Assembly (NCBI RefSeq): GCF_018070025.1
Contig: NZ_JAGPYQ010000001.1
Coordinates: 5,580,001-5,644,000, forward strand
Direction of reading: 5' to 3'
DNA length: 64,000 nt
Source of the DNA: Streptomyces liliiviolaceus
Lineage (GTDB): Bacteria > Actinomycetota > Actinomycetes > Streptomycetales > Streptomycetaceae
Under the pieces are notes generated by a model. That model did not search any database, had not been told where the DNA came from, and saw nothing but the letters and a program-made list of their open reading frames with translations. This document shows positions 25,659 through 33,932 of the stretch, piece after piece. The stretch's first letter is position 1; the number at the start of each line of letters is the position of its first letter. The position numbers were made by a program, and so were the translations under genes.

Positions 25659-26551
25659 CACGCACCTCCGGTGGATACGGGGTCGGGCTTGCCGAGGCGA
25701 TTGGCGCGGGCCTTGCGGGTGTTGACGAAGGCCCGGCCCGCTTCGCCGGAGACGTCGCGGATCGCGTCGGCGAGCAGGTTGCTGGCCCAGACGGTGATCA
25801 TGATCAGTACCGCGGGGGCGAGGGGCGCCCACGGCTGGTAGCTGAGGTAGCCCAGGTCGGAGGCGAGCAGTCCGCCCCAGGTGGGGGCGGGAGGCTGCAC
25901 GCCGATGCCGAGGAAGGTGAGGCTGGAGACGATGATGAAGCCGACACCGATGGTCTGGGCGAGCGCGACGGCGATCGGCGGGAGCACCTTGACCCAGACG
26001 TGGCGGCGGACGATCCAGCCGGTCGAGGCACCCGCGACGAGCGCGGCCTCCACGTACGGCGAGCGGGCGACGGCCAGGGTGGCGGCGCGGGCCACCCGGT
26101 AGAAGAGCGGGGAGACGAGGGCGCCGGTGACGAGCATGGCCTGGGTGATGCCGTTGCCCAGGAGGGCGATGACGGCGACCGCGAACAGCAGGAACGGCAG
26201 GGCGACCAGGGTGTCGGCCAGCCGCAGGGTGAGCCATTCGAAGGTCCGGCCGAGGTAGACCGACAGGATGCCCGGGATCGCGCCGACGACCAGGGCCATC
26301 ACGGCGACTTCGAGGGAGCCGAGCACGCTGACGCGTGAGCCGTCCAGGAGCCGACTGAAGGTGTCCCGGCCGAGGTAGTCGGTACCGAGCCAGTGGGACC
26401 CGGAGGCCGCGGCGAGGGTGTTGTCGCTGGTGGCCAGGGGGTTCTGCGGGGCGAGCAGCGGGCCGAGGACCGCCAGCAGCGCGATCAGGGTGAGGATGAC
26501 CACGGCGATCCGGCCGGAGGTCAGGGTCAGGACGCGGCGCACCATGGTCAT
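25658..26551 (-). CDS. Peptide/nickel-type ABC permease (OppC/DppC-like)
   Basis: A 297-residue inner-membrane permease with an N-terminal helix (IAVVILTLIALLAVLGPLLAP), then the family segment HWLGTDYLGRDTFSRLLDGSRVSVLGSLEVAVMALVVGAIPGIL and five further helices. The EAA-like coupling loop for the ATPase is around YVEAALVAGASTGWIVRRHVWVKVLPP. The ATG at 26551 overlaps the stop of the OppB-like gene (ATGA); a second ATG 6 nt inside is possible. Forms the membrane channel together with the OppB-like protein. Confidence 0.9.
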   Translation of the reverse strand: MTMVRRVLTLTSGRIAVVILTLIALLAVLGPLLAPQNPLATSDNTLAAASGSHWLGTDYLGRDTFSRLLDGSRVSVLGSLEVAVMALVVGAIPGILSVYLGRTFEWLTLRLADTLVALPFLLFAVAVIALLGNGITQAMLVTGALVSPLFYRVARAATLAVARSPYVEAALVAGASTGWIVRRHVWVKVLPPIAVALAQTIGVGFIIVSSLTFLGIGVQPPAPTWGGLLASDLGYLSYQPWAPLAPAVLIMITVWASNLLADAIRDVSGEAGRAFVNTRKARANRLGKPDPVSTGGA

Positions 26552-27576
26552 ACCCCCCGCTGGGATGCCGGCGTGACACGTGCCAGCACCAGGTTGACGA
26601 TCAGGTTGAAGAGGACGACCAGGACGATCGACACCACGAGGACCCCCTGTACGGCCGGTACGTCGCCGGCCTGGGCGGAGTCGTTGGCGAACCTGCCGAA
26701 GCCCTGCAGGCCGAAGATCCACTCGGTGACGACGGAGGCGCCGACCAGTGCGGGGAACTTCAGGCCGAGGGTGGCCAGGGCCGGGCCGATGCCGTTGCGG
26801 AGCACATGGCCGAGGAAGATCCGACGGGGACTCAGGCCCCGTACGACCGCGCCCGTCACGTAGTTCTCGCGGTAGGCCGCGACGAGAGAGCCGCGGAGCT
26901 GGCGGGCCACGTCCGCGACGACGTCGAAGCTGAGCGCGAGCGCAGGCAGCGTGATGTGCGCGAGCCAGGGGCCGACCCCTTGTTCCGCCGGGATGTAGCC
27001 GGCGGAGGGGAACAGGTGCAGTCCCACGGCGAAGACCGCGACCAGCACGATGCCGACGACGAACGCGGGCATCACCGAGATCAGGGTGACGAAGCCGGTG
27101 ATGGCCCGGTCGATCCAGGTGGTGCGCTTGAGCGCCGCGAGCGTGCCGAGGGTGAAGCCGAGGACGACACCGATGATCAGCGCGAACGTGGCGACGGACA
27201 GGCTCACGCCGAGGCCCAGGCCGATGAGCGTGGAGATGTCGGCGCCGTTGGTCCAGCTGGTGCCGAGCTGTCCGTGCAGGACCCCGGTGAACCAGTCCCA
27301 GTACTGGACCAGGAACGGCCGGTCGAGACCCCACTGGGCCTCGACCCGCGCGATCGCCTCGGGGGTCGCCTCCTCGCCCAGCTGGATCCGCGCCGGGCTG
27401 AGTCCGCTCATCGACCGCAGCGCGAAGGTCACGAAGGTCGCGACCAGGAAGACGGGCACGAAGATCGCGACCGACCGGGCCAGGGTGACCAGGAGGCGGC
27501 CGAGCGTGTGCCGCACCCTGGTCCCGACGACCCCGCGACGGCGGGCAGGCGGGGCCTGTTCCGCGGTCGTCGTCAT
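26548..27576 (-). CDS. Peptide/nickel-type ABC permease (OppB/DppB-like)
   Basis: A 342-residue inner-membrane permease. The N-terminal helix SVAIFVPVFLVATFVTFALRSMS is followed by DRPFLVQYWDWFTGVLHGQLGTSW, a typical DppB segment, and the coupling loop YRENYVTGAVVRGLSPRRIFLGHVLRNGIGPALATLG (residues about 227-264). The end VLVVSIVLVVLFNLIVNLVLARVTPASQRGV is the last helix. It lies 44 nt downstream of the substrate-binding lipoprotein and overlaps the OppC-like gene by 4 nt. Confidence 0.9.
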   Translation of the reverse strand: MTTTAEQAPPARRRGVVGTRVRHTLGRLLVTLARSVAIFVPVFLVATFVTFALRSMSGLSPARIQLGEEATPEAIARVEAQWGLDRPFLVQYWDWFTGVLHGQLGTSWTNGADISTLIGLGLGVSLSVATFALIIGVVLGFTLGTLAALKRTTWIDRAITGFVTLISVMPAFVVGIVLVAVFAVGLHLFPSAGYIPAEQGVGPWLAHITLPALALSFDVVADVARQLRGSLVAAYRENYVTGAVVRGLSPRRIFLGHVLRNGIGPALATLGLKFPALVGASVVTEWIFGLQGFGRFANDSAQAGDVPAVQGVLVVSIVLVVLFNLIVNLVLARVTPASQRGV

Positions 27577-27620
27577 GGGCTTGCCCCTCTCTTGTGGTGG
27601 GTTCTCGACTGGGACGGGTG

Positions 27621-29195
27621 TCAGCTGCCGGAGATGGTCACGCCGGTCCAGTCGATGTGGGCCGGGTTCTTCGGCAGGTCGGAGATCGACTTGCTCTTGG
27701 CGATGAGGTTCGGCTGGGAGTAGGTGAAGACCAGCGCCTTGCTCTCCAGGCCCGCCCGGGTCGCCGCCTGGAGCACCTGCGTGTAGTCGGGGGCGTCCAG
27801 CGGGGTCTTGCGCACCTTGGCGATGGCGGCCTCGAAACCGTCCGGCTCATACGGAGTGCTGAGGTTCAGCGGGCCGTTGGGGCCGAAGTGCGCGGTGAGG
27901 GTCTGCGCCGCGGAGTCCCGGCCGGTGGTCCCGTACAGCGAGAAGGTCAGGTCCTTCGCGAAGAACGGGGTGGCCCAGTTCTTGTCGATCTTGATGGTGA
28001 CCTTGATGCCGACCTTGGCGAGCTGCGACTGGACGATCTCCGCCTGCGGGTCCTCCGCCGGGATGACCAGGTTCAGCTTGATGTCACCGGACTTGTAGCC
28101 CGCCTCGGCGAGGAGCTTCTTCGACTTCGCCGGGTCGTAGGGGTAGGCGTTCTCCGACTCGGGGTCGTAGGCCTCGTACCCCTTCGGGAACGGCTGGTCG
28201 GTCACCTCGCCGTAGCCGAAGGTCAGCTTGTCGACGAACTCCTTGCGGTTGACCGCGTGGCGTACGGCGTCGACGACCTTGTCGTTGTCGAAGGGTGCCT
28301 TGTTGACGTTGAGGCTGAGGTTGGAGGCGTTGAAGCCCGGCTGTACGAAGACGTCCAGGCCGGCCTTCTTGGCAGCGGACGCCTGACTCGGGTCCAGGTC
28401 GGCGAAGTTGTAGACACCGGTCTGCAGTCCGGAGACGACGGTGGAGGCGTCGGGGGCGGAGGTCAGCTCGACGTTGTCGATGTGGATGTTCTTCGCGTCC
28501 CAGTAGTCCGGGTTCTTCTTCAGGAGCGCCTTGGTGCCCGGGATGACCTGGGTGACGACGAACGGGCCGGCGCCGACCGGGTTCTGGTCCAGCTTCTCGG
28601 GGTTCTTGGCCGCCTTGGGGCTAGCGATCTGCAGGACGCGCTGACCGAGCAGCTGGGGGATCTGGTAGTCGACCTGGCTGAGGTGCAGGACGGCGTCGAG
28701 GCCGTTCGCGTCCACCGACTTGATGGAGGTCAGGTCGCCGAAGAGCGCCGAGTTCTTCTGCTTCTGCGCCCTCTCGATGGCCGCCTTGACCGCGGCGGCG
28801 TCGACGGGCTCGCCGTCGCTGAACTTCAGGCCGGAGCGCAGATGGAAGGTGATCTCGTCGCCCTTGTCGTTGTACTCCCAGCTCTCGGCGAGGTCGGGAA
28901 CGGCCTTGCCGCTCTCGTCCGTACGGGTCAACGAAGCGTAGGTGAGGGCGAGTTCACGGAACTGCGCACCGCTGCCCCCGACGACCGGGTCCCAGTGGGT
29001 GGGGAAGTACGAGGAGGTCCACTTCAGCGTGGAGGAGCCGCCGCCCGAGGCGGCGGAGTCACCGCCGCAGGCGCTCAGCACGGGGGTGAGTACGGCGACG
29101 AAGGCGGTTCCGAGGGCTGCGGCCCGCAGGCGGCCTGCCCCTCGGGACGAACGGCGGTCCGCTCCGGGGCGGCGGGTGATGAGGTGAGCGGGCAT
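27621..29195 (-). CDS. ABC substrate-binding lipoprotein (family 5)
   Basis: A 524-residue exported lipoprotein. A twin-arginine-like, Arg-rich start and a hydrophobic stretch end in the lipobox VLSAC with the lipidated Cys at about residue 43. The mature part matches the SBP family 5 (DppA/OppA): DLAESWEYNDKGDEITFHLRSGLKFSDGEPVDAAAV, GAGPFVVTQVIPGTKALLKKNPDYWD, and RHAVNRKEFVDKLTFG. AGGAAGAACGAG precedes the ATG. It is the first structural gene of the organosulfur operon, 383 nt downstream of the leader peptide, and should capture the substrate for the permease. Confidence 0.9.
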   Translation of the reverse strand: MPAHLITRRPGADRRSSRGAGRLRAAALGTAFVAVLTPVLSACGGDSAASGGGSSTLKWTSSYFPTHWDPVVGGSGAQFRELALTYASLTRTDESGKAVPDLAESWEYNDKGDEITFHLRSGLKFSDGEPVDAAAVKAAIERAQKQKNSALFGDLTSIKSVDANGLDAVLHLSQVDYQIPQLLGQRVLQIASPKAAKNPEKLDQNPVGAGPFVVTQVIPGTKALLKKNPDYWDAKNIHIDNVELTSAPDASTVVSGLQTGVYNFADLDPSQASAAKKAGLDVFVQPGFNASNLSLNVNKAPFDNDKVVDAVRHAVNRKEFVDKLTFGYGEVTDQPFPKGYEAYDPESENAYPYDPAKSKKLLAEAGYKSGDIKLNLVIPAEDPQAEIVQSQLAKVGIKVTIKIDKNWATPFFAKDLTFSLYGTTGRDSAAQTLTAHFGPNGPLNLSTPYEPDGFEAAIAKVRKTPLDAPDYTQVLQAATRAGLESKALVFTYSQPNLIAKSKSISDLPKNPAHIDWTGVTISGS

Positions 29196-29577
29196 CTCGT
29201 TCTTCCTGTGGCGGGCTCCGGCCGGGGCCGGGGCAGAAGGAGCAAGGCAGGAGGACCTGACCCTCCGCGTGCGGAACGTCGACTCGGATCGGACCCGGAC
29301 GGGTGACTCGGCCCCGGATCGGGTGGCACGGACATGCCGGGGAGAGCGCCGGCGCGCGCTCGGGGCGCGCGGCGCTCAAGGCGAGAGCGTGCGGGATCGC
29401 GGGACTACCGGGACGGGAGGAGTCGACGGGCTCGCGGAGGGGCGGGCCGGGAGGTGGAGAAGGTGTGCGACGGGGCACGGAGAGGAAGACGCAGAGGCGG
29501 GCACGGCTCGGCCGAGGACTGGAATGCCAGTACCGGAGGCGGCGGTCAGGCGTCTGCGGACCGGGGACGGCGAAGGG
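29196..29577 (-). other. Untranslated leader between leader peptide and importer genes
   Basis: No gene seen in this 382-nt stretch. It would be the 5' leader of the importer mRNA after the leader peptide and contains one strong hairpin (29344-29377). Attenuation of the operon would have to happen here. Confidence 0.45.
29344..29377 (-). promoter_or_regulatory. Strong hairpin in the operon leader (attenuator candidate)
   Basis: GAGCGCC, one bulged base, GCGCGC (29344-29357) pair with GCGCGCGGCGCTC (29365-29377) around a 7-nt loop. It lies about 200 nt after the leader peptide and 150 nt before the binding-protein gene. No T-run follows on the transcribed strand, so Rho-independent termination is not certain. 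Confidence 0.4.
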
Positions 29578-29652
29578 TCAGCGACAGAGTGCGCTGCTGG
29601 TGCGCCGCAGGTCCACGTAGCGGCACACCACACCGGGGTGCGTCGTAAGCAT
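29578..29652 (-). CDS. Cysteine-ending leader peptide of the organosulfur operon
   Basis: A 24-codon frame whose product ends YVDLRRTSSALCR, matching the short leader peptides (pattern VDL-x-R-x-x-S-A-x-C) that are found upstream of sulfur-assimilation genes in Streptomyces. AGGA (29661-29664) lies 8 nt before ATG 29652; an ATG 9 nt further upstream (29661) is in frame but has no usable binding site. Two Cys codons, one near the end, would let ribosome speed sense cysteinyl-tRNA. It lies upstream of the whole importer/monooxygenase operon, on the same strand. Confidence 0.75.
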   Translation of the reverse strand: MLTTHPGVVCRYVDLRRTSSALCR

Positions 29653-29691
29653 GGTGCTCATCCTGGGGGCTGCCGCAACCGACTGTCAATG

Positions 29692-29707
29692 GACACCAAT
29701 TGGTGTC
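29692..29707. promoter_or_regulatory. 16-bp perfect palindrome upstream of the leader peptide
   Basis: GACACCAATTGGTGTC is a perfect inverted repeat 31 nt before the first ATG of the leader peptide, in the expected promoter region. It is a good operator candidate. The binding protein is unknown; the Rrf2-type regulator encoded at 30686 is one candidate by proximity only. Confidence 0.55.
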
Positions 29708-29759
29708 TCATTGGGCGGGACGGCGTCCGTCGCAGTTCACAGCCTCGGCCGGGATGGAT

Positions 29760-30689
29760 TCAGGGTGCGGCGGGGTGGGTCGCCGCCTCGTCGGGGTGCA
29801 GCCACAGGGGTCCGCCCGCCGTGTCCACGCGCACGGCTCCCGGGGGCGGCCAGTGGCCCTCCGTCAGCAGCAGCCGCTCCGGATCGGTGAGGCTGCGGTA
29901 GCGCTCCAGCGCGTGCGCCGGAGTGAGCCGGGCGGGGGCAGCCGACAGCCCGGGGCTCAGCTCCTCGACGGCCGCCGCGTACTCCTCGAAGGGTCGCCAG
30001 CCGGGTACGACGCGGTACTCGTCCGCGGTCCGGACGAGCAGGGTCGGCAGGGCGTACCGGTGTCCGCCCTCGTCGGTCTCCTTGGCCGCGCCCGGATGCG
30101 GGGACCCGCCCTGCGCGGAGAGCACCTCGGCCACGGGACGGCGGGCCTCCAGCCGGTCGGCGCGCACCTGTTCCAGCACCGCCCCGGAGGCGGCGTCGAG
30201 CGCCAGCCGCCGCGTGTCCAGATCCGGTACGCCCTTGACCGCGGCCAGCGCCAAGTCGGGGGTGTCCGCCGGTTCCCCGAGCACGAAGACGCTCTCCCGC
30301 AGCCGCCGCAGCACCCGCTCGGCCACCTCCTCGCCCTGCGGGACGGCGGCCTTGGCGACGAGCGAGGAGGGCCAGGAGTCGGCCGGCATACGGCTGAGCC
30401 GCACGGGGCGCGGGGCCCGGCTGTGCGAGCTGATCTCCTCGACGTAGCGCGCGTACCAGGCCGTCTCCGCCGCCGGGTCCGGTGGCGGATCGTCGTCGTG
30501 GTCGAAGAGGATCGCGTACGCCCGCCGCCAGCGGACCCGGCCGGCCAGCGCCGCCCGCAACTTCCGGAAGACGGGCTCCGATCCCCAGGCCCAGGGGCAC
30601 AACGGGTCGGTGTACTCGACGACTTCGACCGGCGCCGGGGCCAACGACCGGGCGGACAGTGACGGTTGGGGCTGCGGCCCGTCGCTCAC
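29760..30689 (-). CDS. DsbA/FrnE-like thioredoxin-fold protein
   Basis: A 309-residue protein with a DsbA-type thioredoxin fold: VEVVEYTDPLCPWAWGSEPVFRKLRAALAGRVRWRRAYAILF (residues about 20-61). The active-site CxxC is reduced to a single Cys (DPLCPWAWG), as in the FrnE/2-hydroxychromene-2-carboxylate isomerase group. The usual cis-Pro is in HRYALPTLLVR. The GTG at 30689 is chosen because its GTGA overlaps the stop of the Rrf2 gene by 4 nt. It lies with the Rrf2 regulator in one operon and would act in the cytosol. A role in thiol or glutathione-like chemistry is likely. Confidence 0.75.
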   Translation of the reverse strand: MSDGPQPQPSLSARSLAPAPVEVVEYTDPLCPWAWGSEPVFRKLRAALAGRVRWRRAYAILFDHDDDPPPDPAAETAWYARYVEEISSHSRAPRPVRLSRMPADSWPSSLVAKAAVPQGEEVAERVLRRLRESVFVLGEPADTPDLALAAVKGVPDLDTRRLALDAASGAVLEQVRADRLEARRPVAEVLSAQGGSPHPGAAKETDEGGHRYALPTLLVRTADEYRVVPGWRPFEEYAAAVEELSPGLSAAPARLTPAHALERYRSLTDPERLLLTEGHWPPPGAVRVDTAGGPLWLHPDEAATHPAAP

Positions 30690-31171
30690 GCGGCGCCTCT
30701 CCGGGCAAGCGCTTCGGTCCGCGCCGCTCCCGCCGCTCCCGCCGCTCCCGTCACGCCCCTCGCGCCCGTCGCACCACCGGCGAGCAGCGAGGTCAGCGTC
30801 ACCCCGCCCAGGACCGCCGCGGCGCCCGCCTCGACCTCGCGCCACACGTCGGGCAGCCCTGTCGCGGGGCCCGGGTAGTCGAGACCCGCCAGCGGCTCAC
30901 CCCGCAGGGTGATCAACTCACCGTCCACGGCGCGCGTGACGTCCAGCAGGGTGATCTCCTCGGCGGCTCTGCCGAGCCAGTAACCGCCCTCGCAGCCGCG
31001 CTGGCTGCGCACCAGGCCGGCTCTGCGCAGTTCACCCACCACGGACTTCAGGAAGCGGAAGGGGATCTCCTGCGAGGAGGCGATGGCTTCACAGGTGAGC
31101 GGACGGGAAGGTTCGCGGGCGAGCTCCAGCAGCGCCCTCATGGCGTAGTCCGCCTTCGCGGAAATATGCAT
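30686..31171 (-). CDS. Rrf2-family transcriptional regulator
   Basis: A 161-residue regulator. The winged HTH is clear: MHISAKADYAMRALLELAREPSRPLTCEAIASSQEIPFRFLKSVVGELRRAGLVRSQRGCEGGYWLGR. The block RGCEGGYWLGR carries one Cys, but the three-Cys cluster of the iron-sulfur sensors (IscR, NsrR) is not present. The C-terminal tail is Ala/Gly-rich and has no function I can assign. A GTG at 31177 (AGG 6 nt upstream) is an equally good start. Rrf2 members without a cluster include the sulfur regulator CymR; together with the nearby leader peptide and operon this makes a sulfur-sensing role plausible, but it is not shown by the sequence. Confidence 0.85.
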   Translation of the reverse strand: MHISAKADYAMRALLELAREPSRPLTCEAIASSQEIPFRFLKSVVGELRRAGLVRSQRGCEGGYWLGRAAEEITLLDVTRAVDGELITLRGEPLAGLDYPGPATGLPDVWREVEAGAAAVLGGVTLTSLLAGGATGARGVTGAAGAAGAARTEALARRGAA

Positions 31172-31272
31172 GTGCACATCATGCCTGAGGAGCGGGCCGG
31201 CAGGCGGTGCTTCGGCCGCCTGTTTCCCACATTGCGGGAACATTGCCGCAGGTGAAAGCCAAAGGACACCTC

Positions 31273-31302
31273 TTGACATCCTTTTCGGGACCGCTCTAGC
31301 GT
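31273..31302 (+). promoter_or_regulatory. Promoter TTGACA-N18-TAGCGT, leaderless
   Basis: TTGACA at 31273-31278 and TAGCGT at 31297-31302 with an 18-nt spacer form a good vegetative promoter. The ATG of the cupin gene follows 7 nt after the -10 box and has no Shine-Dalgarno, so the mRNA probably begins at the start codon. An imperfect inverted repeat (TGTTTCCC...GGGAACA, 31221-31242) lies just upstream and may bind a regulator. Confidence 0.7.
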
Positions 31303-31309
31303 CGCCGCC

Positions 31310-31834
31310 ATGAGCGAGCCGCTGACGACCCCCGGTGAGGGCTTCCACCCGCACCTCCACGACACCCCGGACCAGCCGACCGCACCTCTGCGCAGCCGTC
31401 TGCACCACATCCGCGCCGACTCCCTGGACGGCGACACCGCGCAGAGCGGCGGCATGCGCAGGTTCGCGGCCGTCAGCGGAAAGACCGTCGGCTCCGAGAA
31501 GCTGTGGATGGGCCAGACGCATGTGGCGCCCTCGACGGCCTCGTCCGACCACCACCACGGTGAGTCCGAGACCGCCATCTACGTGGTGAGCGGGCACCCG
31601 GAATTCGTCTTCATCGACGACTCGGGCCAGGGCGGATCCGAGGGCGGGGAGCCGAAGGAGGTACGCCTGCGGACCTCACCCGGCGACTACATCTTCGTAC
31701 CGCCGTTCGTCCCGCACCGGGAGGAGAACCCGGACCCGGACGACGAGGCGGTGGTCGTGATCGCGCGCAGCACACAGGAGGCGATCGTGGTCAACCTCCC
31801 CCAGCTGTACGCGCTTTCGCCGGACGAGTCCTGA
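31310..31834 (+). CDS. Cupin domain protein
   Basis: A 174-residue cupin: SDHHHGESETAIYVVSGHPEFVF (motif 1, three His and Glu, residues about 83-105), then TSPGDYIFVPPFVPHREENPD (motif 2, His, residues about 125-145). Such a barrel would bind a transition metal. It is divergent from the Rrf2 gene and has a strong promoter (31273-31302) with a leaderless start. It converges with the ankyrin gene. Reaction and substrate are unknown; the arrangement suggests it may be a target of the Rrf2 regulator. Confidence 0.85.
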   Translation: MSEPLTTPGEGFHPHLHDTPDQPTAPLRSRLHHIRADSLDGDTAQSGGMRRFAAVSGKTVGSEKLWMGQTHVAPSTASSDHHHGESETAIYVVSGHPEFVFIDDSGQGGSEGGEPKEVRLRTSPGDYIFVPPFVPHREENPDPDDEAVVVIARSTQEAIVVNLPQLYALSPDES

Positions 31835-31864
31835 CGCTCCGGGGGGCCCGGCGCCCGGAATGAG

Positions 31865-32299
31865 TCAGGTCGCGACCGGGTCGGCCGGTTGCGCACCCGC
31901 GGCCAGCAGCACGTCGATCGTCTCCGGATGGGGCCCGGTCATCGCCCACTCCAGCGGGGAACGGCCCGTGCCGTGGTCCTCGCGGAGCCCGGGATCGGCA
32001 CCGTGCGCCAGCAGCGCACGGACCGTCTCGACGTGCCCCCAGCAGGCGGCCCCGCACAGGGGTGTGCCCTCCGCACCGCGCCCGCTCTCGATGTCGGGCG
32101 GAGCGCCGGCCGCCAGCAGCCGGAGAACATTGCCGGTGGCACCGTGGACCGACGCGGCGTAGAGCGGCGTGGTGCCGTCGGTGTCGGCCGTCCCGGGGTC
32201 GGCACCGGCCCGCAGGAGAGCGCCGATCCGGCTGCTGTCGCCGAAGGTCGCGGCATCGACGAGCCGTCGGGACAGCTTCTTCTGCCGCCGCCTGTTCAC
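31865..32299 (-). CDS. Ankyrin repeat protein
   Basis: A 144-residue, probably soluble protein made mostly of ankyrin repeats. Repeat pieces are DAATFGDSSRIGALLRAGADPGTAD, DGTTPLYAASVHGATGNVLRLLAAGAPPDIE, EGTPLCGAACWGHVETVRALLAHGADPGLR and SPLEWAMTGPHPETIDVLLAAGAQP, about 33 residues each and about four in all. The Arg/Lys-rich N-terminus (NRRRQKKLSRR) looks basic and unstructured. Ankyrin proteins act in protein binding; no partner is evident here. It is monocistronic and converges with the cupin gene upstream in coordinates. Confidence 0.85.
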   Translation of the reverse strand: MNRRRQKKLSRRLVDAATFGDSSRIGALLRAGADPGTADTDGTTPLYAASVHGATGNVLRLLAAGAPPDIESGRGAEGTPLCGAACWGHVETVRALLAHGADPGLREDHGTGRSPLEWAMTGPHPETIDVLLAAGAQPADPVAT

Positions 32300-32496
32300 A
32301 CCGACTCCCCCTTCACATCCGACCCCACAGCGGTCTCCCCACCCGCACGGAACTCATGAACGACCTGGATCCGACCGACGGGGATCCCGACGCTATCGGC
32401 AGCTCCGGCGGCGCGGCCAGCGGGTTTTTGAGCGGGCGCTTCGCGGACGGCCGAGGTCGGGGCCGTGTTCCGTGGTGGGTGGGGATCGGGGGACGC
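32300..32496. other. Intergenic stretch between ankyrin gene and terminator
   Basis: No gene recognised in this ~200-bp stretch. It holds the promoter region of the ankyrin gene and ends at the palindromic terminator. Confidence 0.4.
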
Positions 32497-32532
32497 AAGA
32501 GGGTCCGGACCTTTAAAGGTCCGGACCCTCTT
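32497..32532 (-). terminator. 36-bp perfect palindrome after the tRNA
   Basis: Two 18-nt perfect arms meet at TTTAAA (32512-32517); the arm is AAGAGGGTCCGGACCTTT. It starts 7 nt after the mature 3' end of the tRNA and is most likely its terminator. It works in both directions. Confidence 0.8.
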
Positions 32533-32538
32533 CGACAG

Positions 32539-32612
32539 TAGCGGGGACAGGATTTGAACCTGCGACCTCTGGGTTATGAGCCCAGCGAGCTACCGAGCTG
32601 CTCCACCCCGCG
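32539..32612 (-). tRNA. Initiator tRNA-fMet (CAT anticodon)
   Basis: The 74-nt transcript folds as a tRNA: acceptor strand CGCGGGG..CCCCGCTA, D-arm AGCTCGGTAGCT, anticodon stem TGGG-CTCATAA-CCCA, T-arm CAGGTTCAAATCCTG. Two initiator hallmarks are visible: a non-pairing first base (C1 opposite A72) and three G-C pairs next to the anticodon loop. CCA is not encoded. A terminator follows. Confidence 0.95.
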
Positions 32613-33279
32613 TCGACAACGCCTACCGTACGCCATCATCGAGGGCCCCGATGACCACCCACCGCGACCACGGCGCCTCCGTACGGCTCTCCCGCCGCGG
32701 ATCCGGAGCGTGTGAGGGTCTGGCGCAGCTCCCGCACGAGCCGTGAATCGGCTGAGGACGCGGGTAGTCGAAGAACGCACCCGGCCATGCACGCGGGTGT
32801 GGCGGCCGCCGTCGCCTGTCTGCGACGCCGGCGGCCGCCGGCGCGAGGACTCGCGTCGTCCCCTGACGCGAGGGCCTCGCGCGGGATCGTCCTCGCGGCA
32901 CTCGGGGCGCGCGGGAGTACGCCCCAACTCGAAAGGCCGGGAGGACGAGGGACCGGGGTCCGCGCAGAGCATCGCGGGATGCGGACTCCGGTTTCCCGGT
33001 TGGCGTGGTGGTCTCTCCGGGCCCGGGGGCTGGGGGCCGACTGCGGGTACCCGCCGCGGCGGGCCGGCCGACTGCCCGTGCAGGAGCCGGTGTCTCTGCC
33101 CGAGATCTTAGAACGTGGCCGGTACGAGGCAAGAACGCGTTTCGGCCCCGACGGGCGGGACGCACCGGATCGCGTGGGGTCGGACGCACCCCGGGCCCAT
33201 CACTGTGACCCCACCGCCGATAATCGCCGCATGGTGGCCCCGCGCAGCACGGGCACCGCGATCGGAAGGAAGGCGGGCA
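32613..33279. other. 667-bp stretch without a recognisable gene
   Basis: I find no protein family in any frame. It contains the upstream promoter zone of the tRNA and GC-rich inverted repeats, including a perfect 16-bp palindrome GCCGGCGGCCGCCGGC at 32827-32842 and pairs of gcgaggac/gtcctcgc at about 32843-32900. Confidence 0.45.
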
Positions 33280-33834
33280 ATGGTCTCGTACGTCATCATC
33301 CCCGGGATCGACGGTTCGGACGAGCGGCACTGGCAGAGCCTTTGGGAGAAGCGGTGGGGCGGCTCCGCGGTCCGCATCGCACCGGCCTCGTGGAGCAACC
33401 CCGAGCTGTCGGACTGGCTCGACTCGCTCCAGAGGGCCTACGAGTCCGTCGCACACCACGACAGCGAGGTCGTGCTGGTGGCTCACAGCCTCGGCTGCTG
33501 GACGGCCGCGGAGTGGCTGGACCGGGTGCGGCCCGCCGGGGTCGCGGCGTTCCTGGTCGCGCCGCCGAACACCCGCGCCGCGTCGTTCCCGAGCCGGGCG
33601 GCGGCCTCGTTCGTGGACGTGACCGCCCGCCCGCTGCCGTGCCGGAGTCTGCTGGTGGCGAGCGACGACGACCCGTACTGCGATCCGACGGCGTCCGCCG
33701 CCTTCGCGCGCGCGTGGCAGGCACGACCGCACTTCGTCGAGAACCGCGGCCACATCAATTCGGCAAGCGGTCTCGGCGACTGGCCGGCCGGGCGGGAACT
33801 CCTGCGCGCGCTCGTCGACGAATCGACGGCGTAG
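33280..33834 (+). CDS. RBBP9/YdeN-family alpha/beta-hydrolase
   Basis: A 184-residue small serine hydrolase: YVIIPGIDGSDERHWQSLWEKRWGG (N-terminal strand and the HWQ signature, residues 4-28), the nucleophile elbow VLVAHSLGCWTAAEWL (Ser in HSLGC), the acid in VASDDDPYCDP, and the catalytic His in NRGHINSASGLGDWPAGRELL. Size and all motifs are normal for the family. ATG 33280 follows GGAAGGAAGG by 6-7 nt, so the start is secure. Same strand as the isochorismatase gene (98-nt gap). Function of the family in bacteria is mostly unknown. Confidence 0.9.
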   Translation: MVSYVIIPGIDGSDERHWQSLWEKRWGGSAVRIAPASWSNPELSDWLDSLQRAYESVAHHDSEVVLVAHSLGCWTAAEWLDRVRPAGVAAFLVAPPNTRAASFPSRAAASFVDVTARPLPCRSLLVASDDDPYCDPTASAAFARAWQARPHFVENRGHINSASGLGDWPAGRELLRALVDESTA

Positions 33835-33932
33835 GCCCGCGGCCCGCCTGCTCCGACCCGTGACTGGATCGGTCCGCTTCGGGACCCGATACGGCATGTC
33901 GCGGCGCCCCTCACGTGGCTCAGACTCTGGGC

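Noticed and set aside
32497..32612. tRNA-adjacent attachment site or integrated element
   Set aside because: The tRNA is intact and followed directly by its terminator; no second copy of the tRNA end, integrase or element genes were seen.
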